Notes: a model not told the origin generated them from the sequence alone. Positions 22,441 to 34,289 are shown, numbered from the stretch's first letter. The stretch: DNA of 64,000 nt from Gymnothorax reevesii (GCA_029721435.1 CM056574.1:76241501-76305500); one strand, 5' to 3'. Numbers and translations are program-made.

Positions 22441-23105
22441 CGAAGGAAAAGCGGGAATAGGAGTAGGGAGGGGATTAGGCCCCCCGAACCTTACCCCTTA
22501 ACAGGCGGCGGCGGGACAGCAAAGTTCCGAGGGCACGTTAAAGACTCTCTATAGTGCAGGGGAGAGGACTGAAGGCCCCCGTGTCTGGTGAAGTATGAAT
22601 TGACATACTGCCGTGGTACCGTCTAGTCGGCGTGCTTGTCACATGTAACTGTGGGCAACACGTGGTACGCGGGTGACAGCCCACACCTAGCAGAGGGGCG
22701 TTGGAGACGACCTCTGTGAACAGGCGAGGCTGGTGAAAACGGTCAAAGTTTCTATACCCATAGCAAAGTGGGGTAGGGATCAGACCGTCGGTTCCAACCT
22801 GGATGGCTGGTAACCACTACGGGATTCGGGGATCGCTATCGACTGGGTCACCGGCCGGTCGGGTCGCAGATGGCAGTAAGACCACTAAGTGGCCGCCGCG
22901 CTCGGCTCAATGTACAGTCAGGCCACCATAACCCAAAAGCGAATGCGTTATTAGGCGAGTGGTGCTTCTGTGATCGGTGGGCTCTGAAAAGGAGACACCA
23001 GGAAGCAGAAGGCAGAGTTCTGAACCTGGGGGAGCCCGGGCAAAGATCTCTGTTGAAAGGGATCTAGCCTGGAACTGCACCCTGGGAGAGGGAGGTTCGA
23101 AGGAT
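22440..23105. other. GC-rich island of unknown origin
   Basis: Sharp rise in G+C against AT-rich flanks, with many CpG dinucleotides. A 65-codon frame at 22870-23067 is open but matches nothing I know. It could be captured sequence, a LINE 5' region or a structured RNA leader. Confidence 0.4.
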
Positions 23106-24250
23106 CTAAGTGTAATAACGTGATCACATATTATTTTTCTTTCTTTTCTAAATTTATTTTTCATTAAGTGGACAAAATCTCTTCCCTGACTATAGTAGTG
23201 AGAGAGATGGGAACTGTGACAGTGACAGGGACAGCAACTTGCGTGACAGTGACAACTTGAGTCTTGAGTTTAAATAACGGAAACGGACTGAGCTGACCAA
23301 ATTTGGAATGATTATTTACCTTCTACGTGCTGGGATCCCAATAAAAATACTGTATGACGATTGAGTATTTATCTATGTTTTTGAATGAAAAAAAAAAAGA
23401 ATAAAAAATATAAATTTGTATATTGTAACACAGTCTAAAGCAACTCCACCCGGTTCTGCTGATGATGTGGTGAATTGTCACAAGCTGGGGCAAATAAGCC
23501 CTGACTGTGCATCTCCTCCATGCTTTTAGCGGAACCCTAGACTGAAGTGGGTTGCTCAATCATAATTCATTAAAAAACTCTTTGAAAAGATATTATTGTC
23601 TCTGTTCCATTTTGACCCAGAGTATAATAAAGCACAAAAATTATGAGAGCACTGCTCAGAATTATTGATTTAAAATTGACAAGGGCCCAGATGTGAGGAT
23701 GAGTAAGGTGGTAATTATGAATTTTTAAATTATATTAATTTCTTGAGGTGGCACATGCACTGTGGTTAAGAAGGCATTGTATTCTGAATAATTAAGGTGA
23801 AATTAATGATTTTGTAAAGCACATCCAGAGCGAGGGGATAAAAATACACAAATCAATTTCCTCGAATTAGGACTTACTTGATTGAGTGTCAGAACCATAA
23901 TTCAAAACCTGTTTTGCTGAGTCAAGTTGTTGTTGTTGTTACTTTGAGTGTTTCATCTATTACTCCCACAATTGCGATTGTTGGGATTGGGCAAAAATTC
24001 ATAGACCACAACAACCTAATTTGGCTGTTATATTAGCACAAGACCCATACTTCCTCTCTGAATTCCTTAGTCCCACTCGGGGTGTGAACTCTTTTGAGGC
24101 TGATCAAGACTATACCTCTATGCAATTCCTAAATCTTCTCTCTCTCAGATCGCTTGAAGACCTGAAGTAATACTTCCATCACATGATAATTATGTTGCTT
24201 CATAGTGCTTTATTGATAGTGTGACTGTATTTAGCATTTCTCTTTTATAG

Positions 24251-24392
24251 CTAGGACAACTATGTGCGGTATTCTCAAACGCCATGTGGCGGATGCCTGC
24301 TCGCGATGAATTTGAGGCAATGATGGCTGGGATCTGCAGCCCGCAGATCTTGGTTTACTCCCTGGAGTGTCCCATCATACATGGACTAGAGA
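24251..24392 (+). other. Exon-like open segment flanked by AG and GT
   Basis: A pyrimidine-rich stretch ending in TTTTATAG at 24250 precedes 47 sense codons in one frame, and GTACTT follows at 24393. The peptide (containing MPARDEFEAMMAG and LECPIIHGLER) has a natural-looking composition unlike its surroundings. I do not recognise it. It may be a captured or decayed exon, or chance. Confidence 0.3.
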
Positions 24393-25002
24393 GGTACTTA
24401 GTTTTATGTAAGCATTTTTCTTGCCAGCTAAATTACTGCCAATGACCTATGTTCTTTTTATAAGGCTGAACTGCATTGCTTTAGGACTTCTTAGGATTTG
24501 TGCAAAATAATGCAAATCGAGGGCATATACGGGCAAGTCTGCTACATTAATAAAATTGATCAACTGGTGTCAGAGTGAATGTTTCTGCTCCTAACCACAG
24601 TCCACATTGATTGACTGCCTTCCTGATACCCCCAAGTAACCATCAAGGCCTTTGCCGCCTACTTTTACTCCCAGTGTCAATAAAGTTCATAATAAATACC
24701 TGTGTGTTGTGATTCACTCCAGAGACGGGTAAGATCACCTACAGCTGTGACAACCTAAGGCAGGAGTGTGTCGACTCACAGATGGAAAGGAAGCTCCTGA
24801 AAATATCAGGCTGCTAAAACAATTGTAAGTGCTGCTACATCGGACAATGAAGCATATGGGGAAGATCTACTCGCCCTTAGCATACTCTGACACCCACTGG
24901 TTTGTATTTGAATTTCACCAAAGTCTGCTATTCACATTTTGACAAGAAGTATACCCTCTCTTTGTATATGTTACTAAACATTTGTGCTTGCAAATATTAA
25001 AA

Positions 25003-25024
25003 AAAAAAAAAGGGGGGGGGGGGA
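25003..25024 (+). repeat. poly(A)-poly(G) tract
   Basis: An A-run followed directly by a G-run of about 12, a rare composite homopolymer, in otherwise plain sequence. Confidence 0.8.
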
Positions 25025-25202
25025 ACCAAAACATTGAAGCCTTTGTGTGGTTTACACAATGTGTCTTGGTATGAGAGTAATTGCGCACCTCGGCAGCTTG
25101 ATAAGCGTCTTGCAGCAACTGTGCTAGGTGCAAGGACATTTTGCCTTCTACAAGATGTCTTTTTTTGTTTTAATGATTAATATTTTCTGGTTTGGAGGGA
25201 AT

Positions 25203-25627
25203 TGTGGGAAAATATTAATCTATGTAACTTTAATAATCAGATTTCTTCAAATGAATGAGCTTTGAAATGTACTATCAATGTATTACAATAAGCATGATTA
25301 TAGTTAGCCACTACACAATTGTTGTATTCATTATATCTGAATACATTATTAATCAAGTACCGTGTGTCTAAGAATTAAACCTCAACTTATATTAATTGAG
25401 ACATTGTATTAGTCTAAGACAAAATTGACCTGAGTATATGGTGCTGAATTTCTGAAGAGACTCTCTGTGGGTCAGTATCTTATTTTTAGACTGTCTGTGC
25501 CTTCCTTGAAGGCCCCAGCTGCGCCACTTATCAAATTGGCCTTGTCTTTAAAAGATTACAGGGAATTCTCTTTCCGTGTATTAATTCATACAGGAGGATA
25601 GACTCCTCAAGGATCAGAAATGAGTTA
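25203..25627 (+). repeat. 3' LTR of the retrovirus-like element, truncated
   Basis: It matches the first 420 bp of 17596-18563 with scattered substitutions and is preceded by GGAGGGAA. Identity stops at 25627, where L1 ORF1-like sequence begins. The missing half was not found after the L1 end. Confidence 0.75.
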
Positions 25628-26048
25628 TAGAGCAGGATTCTGAGAGGGATTTGCAAGATATGGAAACACCACAGGGTATAACAGTCAGCAGTAAAAGGAA
25701 GGTTCAGGACAGCGAAAAAAATGGGGATAAGCAGAAAGAAAATAGCAGCCAAAGTGTTGAAAGTTGAAAATGAAGATGTGGGTGAAGAGAAAATTTTACA
25801 TAATATATCTAACAAAGAGCTAAGTAGTACTAAAGCCAAGAAAGTGCTCGAAGAGTTTTCAGACGACAATGAATGTGATTTGTCACCGTCACAAGAAAAT
25901 GAATTGACTGTTTATTCTCTTGAAAAAATAAAAAAGTTTCTTTTGCAAACTAAAGGGCAAAGGGCTGTAAAGACTGAACAGTTTTTTCCAGATTTGAGAG
26001 GCATTATCAGGTCAGTGACTGAACTGAGGAAAGACAAGGACTCTTTTT
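25628..26048 (+). pseudogene. Tx1-like L1 LINE, ORF1 fragment
   Basis: The plus strand encodes the Lys/Glu-rich middle of an L1/Tx1-type ORF1 protein: SLEKIKKFLLQTKGQRAVK followed by FFPDLRGIIRSV, which is typical of fish Tx1-like elements. The first part is in a shifted frame (stops around 25720-25745). ORF1 is interrupted by a Harbinger insertion at 26049 and its last codons appear after 38855. The 5' end is truncated at 25628 inside an LTR. Confidence 0.75.
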
Positions 26049-26679
26049 GGGGTCTATTCTCCCATGCGCTTAAGTCGAAAAAAGCGCGTAGCTACGCGCT
26101 TTTCAGCCTACGCGCATTCTCCCCTCGACTTAAGTCTGTGCATTACGCGCCTTGAAGGCAGTTACGCGCTTGGGGCGGAGCAAGGCCAAAATCGGGGCGT
26201 TTCCGGGCGTTTCTCATGCAAATAACACTTACGCGTATTCTCCCCCTGGCTTACGTGCTTTTTCTATTAAGCGCTTTTGAGGGCTGTATTAAGGTCAAGC
26301 GCCACCATTAGGCGAAATTGAATATTGCGTTTGATTTCGGTTATAGGCCGAATTTTAACATTACTTTTATTTCATTTAACATGGTAAAGGTTGAGACATT
26401 TAATATTCGATTGTTCTTCCTTATTTCTAAACTACATTTCTCAAAGCCATGATAATTTATCAAACGAAATCATCACATGATATTCTGCATCAGCCTCTTC
26501 TCCAATCAGTTAAATTACAAACGCAAAACAATTAATTAATACGAGTATACATAAGACCATCATTCTACCATGCTCTCAAAATCTAAAGCCAAAATGCCAG
26601 TCCTGCATTTGCTTGCACTCTTGCATGATTGGGAAAGAGTAAGAGGAGCGCGCTGAGCTCGAAGACGAACACGCATATA

Positions 26680-27240
26680 TCGGCTTCGTTTTGGCATCCT
26701 GGGACAAACAAACATCGAGTGCATCCAGCGCTTTCGCCTGGACCGTGCATGAGGCAATCATCTATCTTTGCCGACTTCTGGATGAACAGCTATCCAGCCG
26801 CTGCAATTATCCACAAAACATACCCGTGGTCATCAACGTCAGAACTGCGCTGTCGCTCCTGGCATCTGGGTCGTTTCAGAGAGTGGCTGGTGATGTCATA
26901 CACATATCACAGGCGTCTGTGGCAAGGTGTGTCTGACGCAGTTCGTTGGCGCTTCAAGTTCTTCTCCATGCACTTCCACTGCAGAAAGACTGGATGCCAT
27001 CCCCTCCTCCTGTACAGTGAAATGCACAGGGGATGATGGTTGCCCACCACCTGTTGCGTGTACACTTCTCCGGTGTGCAGAGAACCTGGCTTTTACAGCG
27101 GCCCGCAGATCTATCCATTTATGCTTTAAATCGGGGATACTGCGCTTACATCTCCCCTCCAAAGCCACATCCAGAATGATTCGCAGCTTAATTCCTCGGA
27201 TCAGCCTTCATTGCTCGCTTGCCATACAACACCAACATCT
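26680..27240 (+). pseudogene. HARBI1-type transposase remnant, copy 1
   Basis: The plus strand keeps the N-terminal helix-turn-helix region of Harbinger nucleases: PVVINVRTALSLLASGSFQR followed by VAGDVIHISQASVARCV (26816-26932). The DDE nuclease region that should follow was not found in a readable frame; either it is deleted or decayed beyond recognition. Copy 2 shows the same segment at about 40450-40545. Upstream frames are broken by stops. Confidence 0.7.
26896..27240 (-). pseudogene. Myb/SANT-like Harbinger DNA-binding protein remnant, copy 1
   Basis: The minus strand encodes a segment typical of the second Harbinger gene (NAIF1/MSANTD-like): IPDLKHKWIDLRAAVKARF then SAHRRSVHATGGGQ, followed by a negatively charged tail. 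It overlaps the 3' end of the HARBI1-type remnant in convergent orientation. In active Harbingers this protein brings the nuclease to the ends. The N-terminal tryptophan helices are decayed. Confidence 0.7.
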
Positions 27241-27244
27241 GTGA

Positions 27245-28586
27245 AATTTGGTTTTCGGCTTTGGGTCGACGTCGCCATCATTGTCTTCCATGTTCTGTTT
27301 ACAAATGCGACTGCCCTATATGTTCGTGATAATCTAAAAAGTTGTGATATTCTCACGAGTGAGGGAATTGGTTTTCTAATTGAGGATATTGGTATTAACT
27401 AACTCGAGTCCAAGTATTTTTTTACCATTGGTAATACTGTGTAATTTAATGTGTGAATAAAGATATTATTAAATAGGCTACTCTAGATTGAGCCGTACCC
27501 TGGCAAATACCAAAGCACTATTCATTTGTTAATCAATTTTAGCCTTTAAAGAATAGCCGACATGGGAAGAATCGTTATCAGTAAATGGGATAATTGATTA
27601 TAATAAAGTATTAGGCACAAGTTCAAGTGAATGTGTCGCTCAAATCAAATAGGATGATAGGCTATGGATATGGAATTCCGTCATTACTGAGGCGGTTTCG
27701 GGGCGGGGAGATGACCGCGTGCAGGGTAGGAATCCTTGTTAAAGCGTTTCCATGTCCTTTAGTTGCAAACCTGACATCGTAGTAGTTTTCAAGTGCGCAA
27801 TTTCTAAATGAGATCATATAAACTGTCTTTGATTGTCTTTGCGTGACAAGAATGTTCCCTTTGTCTTCTTCCCTGTCTTCCACGGAACAAACAGGCTGGT
27901 GTAGGAGGGGCACATCTTCAATGATCTGATTGCGCTGATTGAGAAGCGCTAAATTCTTTATTTATTATTTCATTATCGCGGCAATTTGTTTGTTTGCATA
28001 GCTTTAATGCCATGGTGGCTAGAGTAAGAAATAACAAGTGTTTGTCACTAACATATCCCCCGCCGCCGCAATTTTATGTGTCCTTATGGACGGAGCCCAA
28101 TGCTATATCCCCCGCTTCGCGCTAATCACGCGGCGGGGGATAAAAAAAGATGTCTGAATTACGTCTTGTAATTGGTACTGACATACATAGGCCTACTATT
28201 ACAGCCGCATATAAAACCTTGTATCTTCACAATGACAAACTTCACAGGAAAATAAAAAATTAATATAACATAATAATAATAATAAAATATAAATGGATAA
28301 ATAGTTTTAAATAAAAAATGTTTAATTTTGCATGTAAGAATAGTGGACATACGAGTTTTCGTTTCTTATAAGTTTGGAGATACAAGGTTTTATCAGCAGG
28401 CCGACGATATTCAAAGTTAAAGTCTGGTTTGCGTTTTCCATGGACCACAAATGCATTTTCATGGTTAATCAGAAAATCCTTTTTCCATGTTTTCCTGATA
28501 GCCATAATAAATGAGCTTTGTACAGAGTCTGCCTCTCTTTTGGATCAGTCACACCTCTTTCATATGGCCGCCTACATTCTGAAGTT
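27245..28586. other. Non-coding 3' part of Harbinger copy 1
   Basis: Collinear with 40857-42630 of copy 2 (minus its solo LTR), so it belongs to the transposon. It includes a perfect 10-bp stem at 28106-28115 and 28133-28142 (TATCCCCCGC and complement), with the same arm also present at about 28053. No gene was seen. Confidence 0.7.
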
Positions 28587-28603
28587 CTATTTCATCCCTG
28601 CTG

Positions 28604-28760
28604 ACCGCCAGAGGGCGGTGCTTAAAGCACTGAATATTCCCCTTCGTGCATGCGTAGTTCGAGTATGTATACCAACAATGTCACCTGTGACCTGCAGGTG
28701 ACACAAAGAAGATTATATCTTCCGGTGTCACCTGAGGATCGTTTCTTATTTTCTTCTCGC
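28604..28760 (+). repeat. Left inverted terminal repeat of the DIRS element
   Basis: About 150 bp inverted relative to 38535-38690, with a few substitutions. It includes a GTCACCTGTGACCTGCAGGT segment and the GTAGTTCGAGTATGTATACC segment. Confidence 0.85.
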
Positions 28761-29633
28761 GCGTAGTTTGCTTGCTTGGAAAGCATTGAGTCTATTGCTT
28801 TACTACTAAATTCCGTTGCTAGTAGTTCCGCGACCATTGTCGGTCGGAGCAGCGATCGTTCGCCCTCCAGGAACTGCGACGGCGATCTTTCTCTGGTTGA
28901 GAGAGCCTCTACGTTACTTTGCTGTGTTTGTTAATTACTTGTCGGTGACGGTTGCATTCGCGCATCCTTATCCCGACGTTTAATTTAGTCGGTCGAGCTG
29001 ACTTCGTTAGCTGGCTGGCGGGTTGCGTGAGCGTTTCCCGGTGTCCAGCGTGGATAATTATTAGCGGTAACACTTGCATAGCTACACCTTCAGGTGAGTT
29101 TGCATTAGCCTCTGTTGGGACAGGCTGCGTGCGCGCTGCTTCCCCCCGGCATATGGTTTGTTTATATGTTTGTGCTGCGCCCCGACGTTTAATTTAGTCG
29201 GTCGAGCTGACTTTGTTTGCTGGCTGGCGGGTTGCGTGAGCGTTTCCCGTTGTCCAGCGTGGATAATTATTAGCGGTAGCGCTTGCATAGCTACACCTGC
29301 AGGTGAGCTTGCATTTAGAGCCCTGCACTCCCGCGGGACCCAACACAAAGCAGTGCGGCGCGGTAAAAATTTTGAAAGCTCATTGCGGGCGCGGGCGGGA
29401 AGGGGAGTGCACAATGCGAGAGCGGGCAGGAGTGGTGATAAGCTGCAGTCCCTCTAACTAAAAACGTGTTTAAAATAAAATTTATAAATTCTTAATTTAT
29501 GTCGCTATCATTGTGCTGCATATGTTATCTGGCATTAATAAAATCATTTTAAGACATTTTTAAATTTGCGGATGTGGTCTAATCTCGCATGGTTCCGATT
29601 CCTTTCTGGTTTCCGTGTTTGAGATCTCCGATC

Positions 29634-31480
29634 ATGGCAGAAGAGCAGAGCTCATCTAGTGAAGCTCACAGTGCTTCAGAAGTCAGTGCTGCTTTAAAAA
29701 GAGGTACATTTACCGTTAAGAAGTCAAAAGTTCTGAAATCAGACATTCGGAAGTCATTCTCACTTGTGTACGACGCATAGGGAAATCAGCTGCCCTTTGC
29801 TTGTTGTGATAAGTGCCAAAAAGTTCTGACATACAACGGCCATAAATCAGGTACCTCAGGCCTGAATCGCCATATATGTACTGTCTTGAAAGGACAGCAA
29901 TTGTTGGAGTTCAGAGGGAACAACGCAAAATTGACAGAGGCTTTGAAGGCAAAGACCGTGGAGAAATGCGTTCATTTCATTGCTGCAGACCTCCGTCCGT
30001 ATGACAGCATTGCTGGTCAAGGATTAGTTCAGTTAGCCCAACACTTAGTTGACACGGCAGCCACATTGGCAAATTCGATGTGCGAGATATTCTGCCCCAT
30101 CCAAAAACTGTGTCACGTCATGTAGATGATAGGGCATTGAAATTTAGAAGAGCTGTTGTTGATGATATAAAGGAGACGATTGAGAAATACGGGTGTGCTG
30201 TGACAACGGATGTCTGGACTGAAACGTATCGCAAAACCTCTTTCCTCTCAGCCACCCTGCATTACATCAATTCAGACTACAACTTAGAGCTAGAGTGCTA
30301 TTTTCTGCCCCATTTGATGAAGGAACCTCAAAGACAGGAGAAAATATCCGTGCTTTATTATTTCAGAATTTAAGAGCCTTCGGAATCGACTGTTTAGTTT
30401 TGGGGAAAAAGATTGTGTTTGTGACAGATAGAGGAGCGAATATGGTGGCCTCCTTACGAGGATTCACAAGGCTAAACTGCAGTGCCCACGGAATTCGGTT
30501 CTTTCGCATGCCGTGTCTCCTACTGTGATGAGTGAAGTCCCTGAAGCAGGCCAGCTGATCAGCGACGCAAAGAAGCTGGTCAGCTATTTTAAACATTCCG
30601 GCCTGCAAGTCAAGCTGACGAAGTCTCTCAAACAGTCAGTGGAGACGAGATGGAATTCGACAGTGGATATGCTGCATTCTATCTCACAGCAATATGACGA
30701 GGTCACAACAGTCTTACTTGAAAATAACCAATTTGACAAAATAAGCTGCATCAATAAACAGATCCTTGCATCCCTGGTAGCGTTTCTCAAACCCTTCAAA
30801 GACGCAACGAATGACCTGGAGTCTGACAATACGGCATTAAGTGCTGCACTTGTTCTTGGTCCATGGTCCGTGAAGTTAAGGGAGCATTGTGAAGTGGCCA
30901 AGGCTGACCCCCTACTCAGTGCCATCGCATCTGCCTGTGCGCAACGCCTAGACGCACTGCTGTCACTAAGCCACCTTGTCCCAAACGGAATTGACATGCT
31001 CTAGAAAGTAGCAACTTTCCTGACTCCAAAGCTGCGTCATCTTAGGATGATCAATGCAAATGAAAGACAATATGTGACGGAAGCTGTGAAAGAGATAACC
31101 GGGGAGTTGGGGTTTGATGTCCGAACTGATGAAAGCGCGGAGCCACCTCCACCTAAAAAGATAACGTTTTGTGACTTCGAGGAATGGGAGGATGTCGGTG
31201 CTATGGGTGCTGAATCGAAGTCTTTAGACGCCGAGATTGATGATTATCTGAAAGTCAAACTCATTGGATCTGAATCACACCAATCGAAAGATATCTTGCT
31301 GTGGTGGAAAAAGCACTGCTATGACTTCCCAATACTTGCCAAACTGGCACGGCATGTACTGGCCATTCCAGGTTCCAGCGCGCCTTCACTATATGTGGTC
31401 GCATACTGGAGGAACGGCGCAGTATGTTGAAACCCTCAACAGTGAACAATTTACTGTTTCTCCATGGCTGTTCAAAGAAC
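29634..31480 (+). pseudogene. hAT transposase (BED finger, RNase-H fold, dimerisation tail)
   Basis: By homology it starts at the ATG at 29634. A BED-type finger (CCDKCQKVLTYNGHKSG...H-X-C, about 29800-29880) follows an in-frame TAG at 29778. The catalytic fold is visible in pieces: Asp in TTDVWTETYRKTSFLS (about 30205), Asp in VTDRGANMVASL (about 30425), ETRWNST (about 30650), and the C-terminal dimerisation block ILLWWKKHCYDFPILAKLA (about 31295) continuing out of frame into a LEERRSMLKPSTVN segment. At least three frameshifts and two stops. The family hallmark residues remain, but no product is possible. Confidence 0.88.
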
Positions 31481-32772
31481 CCCATAGCCTAAGCAATAAG
31501 CCTAATTATTTCGTTTACATGCATTCGATTAAACCTACTGTTATTTCAATTAGACATGCAATAGCCTACCGACGTTTTTTTTCCTCCTTTTTCTTATTCA
31601 TATTCAAACAAGGTCAGGCATGCAATATTGAGTTTAACACTTGCACGGAGGCTCAAGCCCAAATAGTTTTAAAAATGTGCAGCCTTGTTATAGCCCTACA
31701 ATGGCTAAAGTAACGTGTACTGTCGATTTTTGTTGTTGTTTTTGACGATGCATAGCCTACTGTCAACGCCGTTCAGGACTGTTTTGTTATAACCTTTATA
31801 AATACTATGCTTGGGTTATAGGCTATTCTATAGGATATTCTAGTTAAAATGCTTTGCTGGGTTAGCCTAATGTTTTGTATGGCTGAACAATAAATATAAC
31901 AAATTTCCACTTGGAATTACGCGCTCGCCTGTCTTCTTCTTCTTCTTCTTCTTATTATTATTATTATTATTATCATCAGAGACACTGACGAAGGCAACAA
32001 CCGAAACGTTTGTCTCCTTCTTCTGCTAAAAACAACTGAAAAGAAATGAAACTAAAAGAAGAAGTTCGAAAGTGCGCGCCATCTCTCCTTTTATTCATAA
32101 GAGACGCACCACGGGAGAGTGCATATAAAATGATTAGCCTACTTAAATAATAATTATTATTAGGCCTACATGTTGCCATTTCAACATTCAGAAAGAGATT
32201 CAGAGATTCAGAATCCAGGTAAATAATAACAAATATTTCTCATTGCACTTGTTTGCATTTAAACCAATCTGAACGTGAGATGTAGATATTTATGCTCAAA
32301 TCCACTCAAAGTAAGGGGCGGGGCACCATCAGCTGTGTCTTTCATTTCTATTAATTTCTTATACTTGTATTACCTGGAATTTAAATCTGAGGAGTGACAT
32401 ATAAGCTATGTGCAATGTATAATATTCTTAATATTCACAGTAGATTCTGGTAGGTGTGTTGGGTATCTCTGTAAAGCCTCAGCTGCGCATGCCACCTGGC
32501 AATGCGCACCCATATCGCTACGTGCCCTATAGGTGAAGGATCTGTCAGTGGTGTGCTCAGCTAAGCTCAGCATGTTTAATTCCCCGACCTAATGACAAGA
32601 GCTTTCGTGAGAAATAACGCGAACGTCTGCTTCATGTGGGATTTGCGGGTGGGAGCGGGACAAAATATGGCCCTCGCGGGCGGGAGTGGGACTGAAAATA
32701 ATAATTCTTTGCGGGAGCGGGACTGCACAATGCGGGAGCGGGACTGAAAATTTTGTCCCGCGCAGACCTCTA
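31480..32772. other. Non-coding 3' part of the hAT element
   Basis: AT-rich; includes a (TTC)n-(TTA)n microsatellite at 31932-31973 and the GC-rich subterminal repeats from about 32630 to the end. No gene seen. Confidence 0.6.
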
Positions 32773-33930
32773 CTTGCATTAACCTCTGCTGGTTCAGGCT
32801 GCGTAGGCGCTGCCTCCCCCCAGCATATGGTCTGTTTTTGTGTTTGTGCTGTGTCCCGACGTTTAATTTAGTCGGTCGAGCTGACTTCGTTTGCTGGCTG
32901 GCGGGTTGCGTGAGCGTTTCCCGGTGTCCAGCGGATAATTATTAGCGGTAGCGCTTGCATAGCTACACCTTCAGGTGAGTTTGCATTAGCCTCTGTTGGG
33001 ACAGGCTGCATGCGTGCTGCTTCCCCCCAGCATATGGTTTGTTTATATGTTTGTGCTGCGCCCCGACGTTTAATTTAGTCGGTCGAGCTGACTTTGTTTG
33101 CTGGCTGGCGGGTTGCGTGAGCGTTTCCTGGTGTCCGGCGTGGATAATTATTAGCGGTAGCGCTTGCATAGCTACACCTGCAGGTGAGCTTGCATTAACC
33201 TCTGCTGGTTCAGGCTGCGTAGGCGCTGCCTCCCCCCAGCATATGGTCTGTTTTTGTGTTTGTGCTGTGTCCCGATGTTTAATTTAGTCGGTCAAGCTGA
33301 CTTTGTTTGCTGGCTGGCGGGTTGTGTGAGCGTTTCCCGGTGTCCAGCGTGAATAATTATTAGCAGTAACGCTTGCATAGCTACACCTGCTGGTGAGTTT
33401 GCATTAGCCTCTGTTGGGACAGGCTGCATGCGTGCTGCTTCCCCCCAGCATATGGTTTGTTTATATGTTTGTGCTGCGCCCCGACGTTTAATTTCGTCGG
33501 TCGAGCTGACTTTGTTTGCTGGCTGGCGGGTTGCGTGAGCGTTTCCTGGTGTCCAGCGTGGATAATTATTAGCGGTAGCGCTTGCATAGCTACACCTGCA
33601 GGTGAGCTTGCATTAACCTCTGCTGGTTCAGGCTGCGTGGGCGCTGCCTCCCCCCAGCATATGGTCTGTTTTTGTGTTTGTGCTGTGTCCCAACGTTTAA
33701 TTTAGTCGGTCAAGCTGACTTTGTTTGCTGGCTGGCGGGATGCGTAAGCGTTTCCCGGTGTCCAGCGTGAGTAATTATTAGCGGTAACGCTTGCATAGCT
33801 ACACCTGCAGGTGAGTTTGAATTAAACTCTGTTGGTAGAGGCTGCATGCGCGCTGCTTCCCCCCAGCATATGGTTTGTGTTTTGCTTCGTGCTGTGCCCC
33901 GATTTGGGTTTGTTACTGAGCCCCTGCTGG

Positions 33931-34215
33931 TATAGGCAGCGTACATGCTCCCTCCCTCCTGCTTACGTTGTCCATACTCGGTTTGTCCATAGCGTTCGCG
34001 CTCAGGTTATCCGAGGAGTATTCAATAAAATTCCAGCTGGGTTCCTTACCTGGTATAGGTAGCGTACATGCTCCCTCCCTCTGGCTTACGGTGTCCATAC
34101 TCGGTTTGTCCATAGCGTTCGCGCTCAGGTTATCCGAGGAGTATTCATTAAATACCAGCTGGGTTCCTTACTCGGTATAGGCAGCGTACGCGCTCCCTCC
34201 CTCCAGTGCAAGCCC
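33931..34215 (+). repeat. Second tandem repeat of the DIRS leader, unit 122-123 bp
   Basis: TATAGGCAGCGTAC-type starts at 33931, 34054 and 34176; each unit carries CATACTCGGTTTGTCCATAG and GGTTATCCGAGGAGTATTCA. The third copy is partial. It lies directly upstream of the gag-like ORF. Confidence 0.88.
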
Positions 34216-34289
34216 CTGTAGCATACTAGCGGGAGCGTCTGAGCTAATTTGGACAGGTGAGTGTCGTGTAAGCCTCCAGCGCCACCACA

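Larger units (their letters stand above)
17596..25627 (+). mobile_element. Retrovirus-like LTR element with no visible coding capacity
   Basis: Two direct repeats (17596-18563 and 25203-25627) flank 6.6 kb. A primer binding site follows the first, and a purine run (GGAGGGAA) precedes the second, as expected for an LTR element in plus orientation. The interior has no gag, protease, RT, integrase or env that I can recognise in any frame. It holds a degenerate minisatellite, a Sushi solo LTR, a GC-rich island and AT-rich filler. It is best described as a large non-autonomous derivative. The 3' LTR is cut at 25627 by L1 sequence. Confidence 0.65.
29316..32772 (+). mobile_element. hAT transposon inside the DIRS repeats
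   Basis: The 8-bp duplication CTTGCATT is perfect at 29308-29315 and 32773-32780. Ends are TAGAGCCCTGC (left) and TAGAGGTCTGC (right, complement). Subterminal regions carry repeated GCGGGAGCGGGAC-like words, probable transposase binding sites. The interior codes a decayed BED-finger hAT transposase. Confidence 0.92.
28952..33905 (+). repeat. 209-bp tandem repeat array in the DIRS leader, split by a hAT element
   Basis: Anchoring on CGACGTTTAATTTAGTCGGT, units start near 28975, 29184, then after the hAT 32858, 33065, 33274, 33483, 33692, and a last degenerate one at 33901; spacing is 207-209 bp. Two unit types alternate (TCTGTTGGGACAGGCTGC versus CTCTGCTGGTTCAGGCTGC), so the higher-order period is about 418 bp. 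The array lies between the left terminal repeat and the gag-like ORF. Confidence 0.9.

Noticed and set aside
22870..23067. 65-codon frame in the GC-rich island
   Set aside because: GC-rich sequence gives long frames by chance; no motif.
17596..25627. Envelope or gag gene in the retrovirus-like element
   Set aside because: All frames were examined; no transmembrane/furin pattern, zinc knuckle or catalytic motif was found.
28952..33905. Regular repeats that could suggest a CRISPR or satellite array
   Set aside because: Units are 209 bp without spacers, confined to a DIRS leader, and the genome is vertebrate.
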